From Bifiguratus adelaidae (lineage: Eukaryota > Mucoromycota > Endogonomycetes > Endogonales), in NCBI GenBank assembly GCA_002261195.1, contig MVBO01000044.1, forward strand, positions 1 through 64,000: DNA of 64,000 nucleotides. The letters run 5' to 3'. Under the pieces are notes generated by a model, which saw only the letters and a list, made by a program, of their open reading frames with translations, had not been told where the DNA came from and made no database searches. A program made the position numbers and the translations under genes. Below are positions 61,378 through 64,000 of the stretch, piece after piece (the stretch's first letter is position 1; each line of letters begins with the position of its first letter).

Positions 61378-63781
61378 CTAATAGGAGTCCTCTAATACAC
61401 CATCACCCATCTCATCGTTACTCAGTATCTCTACGTCGTCATTGCCAAACCCACCTAGCGCACCGGACGAATCCTGGAATGCCCACGCCTTCTTGTACGG
61501 ATAAGTGGACGATAATTGATAGGTATCATCGCTCGAATCATCGTCTTCATCCTCCTCCACAGCTTGTGTCGGTTGTATCTCTTGTTCGGAATCGTCATCA
61601 TCATTGTCATAGCTTGAAGTTGGGACATTGGAACGGGCAGGTTGAAGCAAACCCCGCTCCTGCGAAGTCTCAGTCGGCAGTTCGTCCCCCTCTATCATCT
61701 CTGGCTTGTAATCCGTTGGCTCTTTCCCTTTGTCGTCCTCTTCCGTGTCGTCGGGTGCTTTGATTTCCCGAGGCATTTCAGACGAGCGAATAGGCAGTAA
61801 GCTCTGCGTCTCGATCGAGTCTTTCGTCACGGGTGAGCCTGGTGGGTGTGATTGGGACACTGCTTCTAGCGAATCTGTGGATGGGCGCTTTGATCTACGT
61901 TCAAAGACATGAGCCTTGCCAAATCGATTGACGGAAACGTTTCTAACGGAGCCTGTCTTCGTCTCGTGGGTAGCTTTATCAAGGCTAGTTCGTGCTGCCT
62001 GTTTTGCTGAACGATTGCTTTTCCGTTGTATTGAGGTGTCTTGCCCCTTGACAGGCGGACTGTGAGGCGACATTGGCTGCGAATCAAGTGCAATCTGTGT
62101 ACCAGCCATAGCTTCCGGTTTAAGCTCGTTCTCTTCCTGACTTGAGTCTTGCCGATCACTTTCATCCTCTTGGGTACGCTTTTCACGTGTGTCATCAGCC
62201 ACGGTCTCCGTCAAGCTATTTGGCGGATAGCTTGGGACGTATAGCTCGTCCGAGTCGCCATCCGAGAGACTGTCTTCCATAGAGGTCTGACTGGAGCCTA
62301 CCCACTTGTTATCAAAAATGCCATAGTCATTGACACTTGTCATAGTGAGAGCTACTCTCGCTAACTTGGCATCCTCATCCTCTGACGAAGTTTCCTGACG
62401 CCGCCGTTTCAATCTAGGTATTGACGTTTTGATGTTTGATGGCTTTTCGGATGAGGGTGCTTGTGGCTGTGGCAAGGCCACCGGGAGGGATGGCTGTCCA
62501 GGCGGTAACTCATTGCCGTTCTCTGATTGGTTGGTATTTGGAACGGGCATTTGCGTGTTTTGAGAGCTCGCGACTGGTGAAGATTTGCTGTATTCCCAAT
62601 GCTCGTCCGTATGAGGCAATTCGCTGTACCGAGTAGCTAGCTCTTGCAAACCTTCCCTTGCATTACCATCCAGATGACCTAAAAGTACGCGAGGTAAGTC
62701 ATCCCTCGTTAAAGTCAAATAGACATCACAACATACGGGTGGCATGCTTGGATGGTGGTTCATTTAATTTCATTGGAGGTCTCTTAATAATTTCAGCGGA
62801 CAACTCCTGAGATGTACCTGACCTGTGTCCGTTCTGTGCTCGTGGAGATGAGGGTGGTGGTGGTGATTCACAGAGTTTTTGGGTAGCCGGGCCATCATAG
62901 AATTGCGTGGACAATTTTGTTCTATTGGCTTTCACGCTTTTTTCAAGTTTAGGTCGCTTCGCCTCGCGGACCGAAAGCTTTGAAGTTCCCTCCTCTAGTG
63001 TTCGACTGGACTTTGATTTCTGAAACTTCTCGCGAAATCTATCTGCAATGCCTTGAGCTTCCTCCACGTCTGCAGACTTGGTATAGTCCAATTTGTACAA
63101 GCCCAATTTTGTCATCTTCCTTACGACGAGATACCTAAGGAACGGTCAAAGATTTGGCCAGGAAGCTGGATGTGAAAACATACCACTTTCGTTGAGACAG
63201 CGCGCTTCGCACGGCATTCCAATCATTCTCTGTCTTCATAATCTCAACCACAAGATCAATCTCCTCTGGAAGCCAAACAGCTGCGCCTCCGTGATTGACA
63301 GATTCGAATCCAGTCTGCATGAGATTTGGATCGGATGACACGCCGTCCCACATACTGAGAGTCAGTTTTCGTTTTATCTTTGTGGAAGTCTGATGTGGTG
63401 ATATATGCGAGCTGTCATGAGAAACAGTCGCTGTCTCGGGCATGAACGTTCGCAACAAGCCTTCCACAGCATTTAATGTCGCCTGATCAAACAGTGGTTC
63501 TATAGGCTCGCGCTTCTTCTTAGGTCGTCCCCTTTTTTTAGTGCCAACTGACGCTTCTTGGCTGTCGCGCTCTTTTACCTGATGATAAGCAGCAGCCAAT
63601 CGTAACAGCTCGGCTCGCTGCAACGTGCAGTGTAAGATTTAAGATACGGTACAGATCCGTAGGAATAACTTACGAAATCAAGAGCGTTGGTGATGGGGCC
63701 TCGGTTCTTCTCGACGGCCTGAAATATCTCCTCATAGTGCCTCTTTTTACCGCGCGATGGGTCACGCGATGGGTCAGCCAT
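61378..63781 (-). CDS. Nuclear protein with a SANT/Myb-like segment and long acidic tail (unknown function)
   Basis: Not identified. The ATG at 63781 (MADPSRDPSRGKKRHYEEIF) is followed by RAELLRLAAAYHQVKERDS, a basic AT-hook-like patch (KKRGRPKKKREP), and a tryptophan-bearing helical unit (WLPEEIDLVVEIMKTENDWN, then AVRSALSQRKW) with the spacing of a SANT/Myb repeat. The remaining 600 or so residues are disordered, with nuclear localisation-like basic clusters and acidic Ser/Asp tracts (QAVEEDEDDDSSDDTYQL). Introns lie near 63620-63676, 63123-63182 and 62680-62738. Upstream of 63781 the frame stays open to about 63947, where a possible acceptor sits, so the real start may be outside the window. 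A chromatin or DNA-binding role is inference. Confidence 0.7.
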
Positions 63782-64000
63782 GGCTGGATGTACCGCGCGT
63801 TCGAGGCCACGAGAACCTTGACAGTTGTTCCCAAATTGGAAGGCGCCTAACACTCTTTGGATCAACTCAGCGATGGTGGGTGCAATGTCAAGCACTCTTG
63901 AACTGTTGGGTTCAACGTCCAAAAGGACGACGACAGACGGACAAAGCTACCAGAGATAGGGTAGACCTAGAGATGAATTCATTGGAATGCAGTGAGCTAT

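Overview
The window is nuclear DNA of a filamentous fungus, gene-dense on both strands, with many short GT-AG introns (mostly 45-70 nt) and compact spacers. A chitin synthase, a Zn2Cys6 factor with a fungal-specific middle region and a short RhoGDI say 'fungus'. A cobalamin-trafficking MMADHC homologue, the NMD kinase SMG1 and a FAR1-type transcription factor are absent or rare in Dikarya, so I infer an early-diverging lineage (Mucoromycota or a relative). The sequence itself does not fix the genus.

Layout. 1-2 kb: the 5' end of an unidentified Pro/Tyr/Gln-rich protein gene and RhoGDI. 2-11 kb: a DAL5-like MFS transporter, an AnmK homologue divergent from it, ECD/SGT1, a delta-12-type desaturase and a secreted NagZ-like GH3 enzyme. 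11-15 kb: a gene-poor stretch leading into a FAR1-type transcription factor. 15-22 kb: SAR1, a divergent OB-fold/CCCH/methyltransferase protein, a Zn2Cys6 regulator and MMADHC. 23-34 kb: a BTB protein, cohesin loader SCC2/NIPBL, then HTD2 and AUH in tight tandem. 34-45 kb: chitin synthase, GH2 beta-mannosidase, GH92 alpha-mannosidase and an M14 carboxypeptidase. 45-64 kb: a repeat-bearing low-complexity protein, a small mitochondrial membrane protein, KRE33/NAT10, SMG1, REV7 and a SANT-like nuclear protein.

Functional themes. AnmK (anhydro-MurNAc kinase), a NagZ-like glucosaminidase and an MFS anion transporter lie within 9 kb, which is the gene set expected for scavenging bacterial peptidoglycan fragments; this linkage is the most interesting inference here. 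HTD2 (mitochondrial fatty acid synthesis), AUH (leucine breakdown) and MMADHC (cobalamin) form a mitochondrial acyl-CoA/B12 theme. Beta-mannosidase and GH92 alpha-mannosidase are convergent neighbours that could together dismantle mannose glycans. Two genes, anmK and GH92, carry apparent lesions in this copy, which are either sequence errors or decay. Coordinates of multi-exon genes span start codon to stop codon including introns.
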